From NCBI GenBank assembly GCA_963763095.1, contig CAVXNR010000009.1, positions 1 to 64,000 of the forward strand: a stretch of 64,000 nt of DNA, read 5' to 3'. Position numbers and translations under genes: made by a program. The DNA is from CAVUCH01 sp963763095. GTDB lineage: Bacteria; Acidobacteriota; Vicinamibacteria; Vicinamibacterales; JAENWD01. Shown here one piece after another: positions 62,180 through 64,000 of the stretch. A model generated the notes under the pieces. It did not search any database. It saw only the letters and a list, made by a program, of their open reading frames with translations, and had not been told where the DNA came from. The stretch's first letter is position 1. Every line of letters starts with the position of its first letter.

Positions 62180-63990
62180 CAGTCGTCCTGGCGCTCGCCC
62201 ACCGCGACACTCACACGGCCTTCCGCCGGCTCGACCAGCACAGGGGCGGCCGCTGGTGCGCGCCGCCCTTCGAGCAACTGCATCGAATGCAGGCGGGCGT
62301 ACACACCCTGTGGACGCGTCACGAGCTCGTCGTGGCGTCCCACCTCGACGACTCGGCCGCGCTCCATCACCACGATGGCATCAGCGCGACGGATGGTCGA
62401 CAGCCGGTGCGCGATGACGAACGACGTGCGGTTCATCATCAGGTTGGCCAGCGCATCCTGCACCAGCAGCTCCGACTCCGAGTCGAGCGCGGAGGTCGCC
62501 TCATCGAGAATCAGAATGGGCGAGTTCTTCAGGATCGCGCGCGCGATCGCGATGCGCTGGCGCTGCCCGCCGGAGAGCCGCTGGCCACGCTCACCGATCT
62601 GCGTCTGGTACTGGTGTGGCTGGGCCATCACGAAATCATGCGCGTGCGCCGCGCGCGCGGCCGCTTCAATCTCCTGGCGGGTGGCGGCCGGGACGCCATA
62701 GGCGATGTTGCGCGCAATGGTGTCGTCGAAGAGCACCGTGTCCTGCGTCACGATCCCGATCTGCGCGCGCAGGGACGCGATCGTCACGTCCCGGATATCC
62801 ACCCCGTCGACCAGGATCACCCCCGACGTTACGTCGTAGAAGCGGGGCAGCAGATTCACCAGCGTGGTCTTGCCCGCGCCGCTCCGGCCGACGATCGCCA
62901 CCATCTCGCCCGCCCGGACCGTCAGGCTCAAATTGCGCAGAATCGGGCGCGTGCTGGCATCGTCGTAGGCGAACACCACGTCACGGAATTCGATCTGGCG
63001 TGCAAACGGCGCGAGTGCCGGCGCGCCGGGCCGCTCCCGCACCTCGGTGTGCTCGTCGAGCACCTCGAAGATGCGCTCGGCGGCGGCGATCGCCTGCTGA
63101 AGGCTGGCGTTTACTCGGCTGAGTTTCTTCACCGGGCCGTACATCAGCAGGAGCGCCGCCACGAACGACGTGAACTCCCCAGGGGTCAGCCGTCCGGCGG
63201 CAATTGCCCGGCTGCCGTACCAGAGGGCGACCGCGATCGCCATCCCGCCCAGCAACTCCATGAGCGGCGGCAGGATCGACACGATGCGCGTGACGATCAT
63301 GTTCGTGCGGTACAGCCGGTGGGACGCCGCCTCGAACTTCTCCGCCTCGCGCTCCTCAGCCGTGAACGCCTTGACGATGCGGTGGCCGGTGAAGGCCTCG
63401 GTGCTCACGTGCGACAAGTGCTCGAGCGCTTCCTGGCTGCGGCGCGTCGTCTTGCGCAGGCGCTTGCCCAGTTGCGCCAGCGGGTAGACGATCAGCGGGG
63501 CGCCCGTCAGGCACACGAGCGCCAGGCCCGCGTCATAGTAGAACAGCAGCCCGGCGTACCCGACGAGCGCGAGGGATTCCTGCAGGAGATCGCCGATGGT
63601 CTCCGAGACAGCATGCTGCACCTGGCCGACGTCGTTGGTAACCCGCGAGAGCAGTTGCCCAGTTGCCCGGTGCGCGAAGAAGCTGGCCGATTGCCCCAGG
63701 ATGTGGCGTTGCAGGAGGTTGCGGAGGTCGCGCACGACGCGCTGCCCGATGTCGGCCATCAGGTACGCGGAGAAGTAGGAGCCGAGTCCCTTGAAGACGT
63801 AGAACGTGATGATGAGCGCGGCCACCAGCGACAAGTCCTGCCCGTGCGGCAGGACCTTGTCGAGGATGTCCTTGATCAGGTACGCAAGCGCGGCCGACGC
63901 TGCTGCGTACACGAGCATCGCCGCAAGCGCCCACCCGAAGCGCAGGCGATAGGGTCTCGCGTAGCGAAGCAGTCGGAGGAGCGCGTTCAC
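62179..63990 (-). CDS. MsbA-like ABC exporter (lipid flippase type)
   Basis: 603 residues, one fused half-transporter: six transmembrane helices (about 15-310) followed by an ATPase with Walker A GRSGAGKTTL, Q-loop IVTQDTVLFDDTIARNI, signature LSGGQRQRIAIARA, Walker B ILILDEATSALD and switch His in FVIAHRLSTI. It dimerises and flips lipids or drugs; the MsbA-like length and form suggest lipid A or a related lipid. It ends overlapping yicC. The start ATG 63990 is 10 bp from the window edge. Confidence 0.93.
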   Translation of the reverse strand: MNALLRLLRYARPYRLRFGWALAAMLVYAAASAALAYLIKDILDKVLPHGQDLSLVAALIITFYVFKGLGSYFSAYLMADIGQRVVRDLRNLLQRHILGQSASFFAHRATGQLLSRVTNDVGQVQHAVSETIGDLLQESLALVGYAGLLFYYDAGLALVCLTGAPLIVYPLAQLGKRLRKTTRRSQEALEHLSHVSTEAFTGHRIVKAFTAEEREAEKFEAASHRLYRTNMIVTRIVSILPPLMELLGGMAIAVALWYGSRAIAAGRLTPGEFTSFVAALLLMYGPVKKLSRVNASLQQAIAAAERIFEVLDEHTEVRERPGAPALAPFARQIEFRDVVFAYDDASTRPILRNLSLTVRAGEMVAIVGRSGAGKTTLVNLLPRFYDVTSGVILVDGVDIRDVTIASLRAQIGIVTQDTVLFDDTIARNIAYGVPAATRQEIEAAARAAHAHDFVMAQPHQYQTQIGERGQRLSGGQRQRIAIARAILKNSPILILDEATSALDSESELLVQDALANLMMNRTSFVIAHRLSTIRRADAIVVMERGRVVEVGRHDELVTRPQGVYARLHSMQLLEGRRAPAAAPVLVEPAEGRVSVAVGERQDD

Positions 63991-64000
63991 TCAGTGAATC

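Overview
The window is GC-rich bacterial chromosome, densely coded on both strands. Several traits point to Acidobacteriota, most likely a Vicinamibacteria-like lineage: an ECF sigma factor of the TIGR02999 type overlapping a serine/threonine kinase with a TPR tail, a carboxypeptidase-regulatory-like TonB receptor, DUF1080 and GH43 sugar-degrading proteins, and ABC exporter cassettes paired with NtrC/NtrY-type regulators. This assignment is inference; no rRNA is present to confirm it.

Layout. 0-7 kb: end of an unknown gene, RhlE-like helicase, DUF1080 protein, histidine kinase and HtrA protease on the minus strand, then pyrophosphatase and a tryptophanase-type lyase. 7-13 kb: an export cassette (membrane fusion protein, two ABC ATPases) followed by a sigma-54 activator and an NtrY-like kinase; a sigma-54-like promoter precedes it. 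13-22 kb: M1 peptidase, membrane and secreted proteins including an atypical kinase-like protein, AI-2E transporter, orphan response regulator, HExxH protein. 22.3-23.6 kb: a gene-poor stretch with a possible structured RNA and an integron-like cassette holding a FitA antitoxin and a stump of its VapC toxin. 23.7-30.3 kb: GH43 enzyme, HAD-ATPase fusion, and a large secreted subtilase/phospholipase-D fusion. 30.7-36.3 kb: kinase/ECF sigma pair and a partner-switching module (FHA-PP2C phosphatase, STAS antagonist, RsbW-like kinase). 36.7-47 kb: a frameshifted TonB receptor, then a two-component system with a TolC/adaptor/RND tripartite efflux operon.

47.6-52.2 kb: a decayed integrative island between 54-bp direct repeats, one of which is the 3' part of an intact tRNA-Pro. 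Its integrase, a cupin gene and two amino-acid permease genes all carry frameshifts. 52.2-64 kb: core genes, namely tRNA-Pro, a MerR regulator, der, HU, an M50 protease, priA, a family-4 uracil-DNA glycosylase, coaBC, gmk, yicC and an MsbA-like exporter.

Three intergenic regions contain 7-bp tandem repeats, two of them arranged as inverted pairs, and two hold short perfect palindromes of REP type. No CRISPR array, rRNA operon or prophage was seen.
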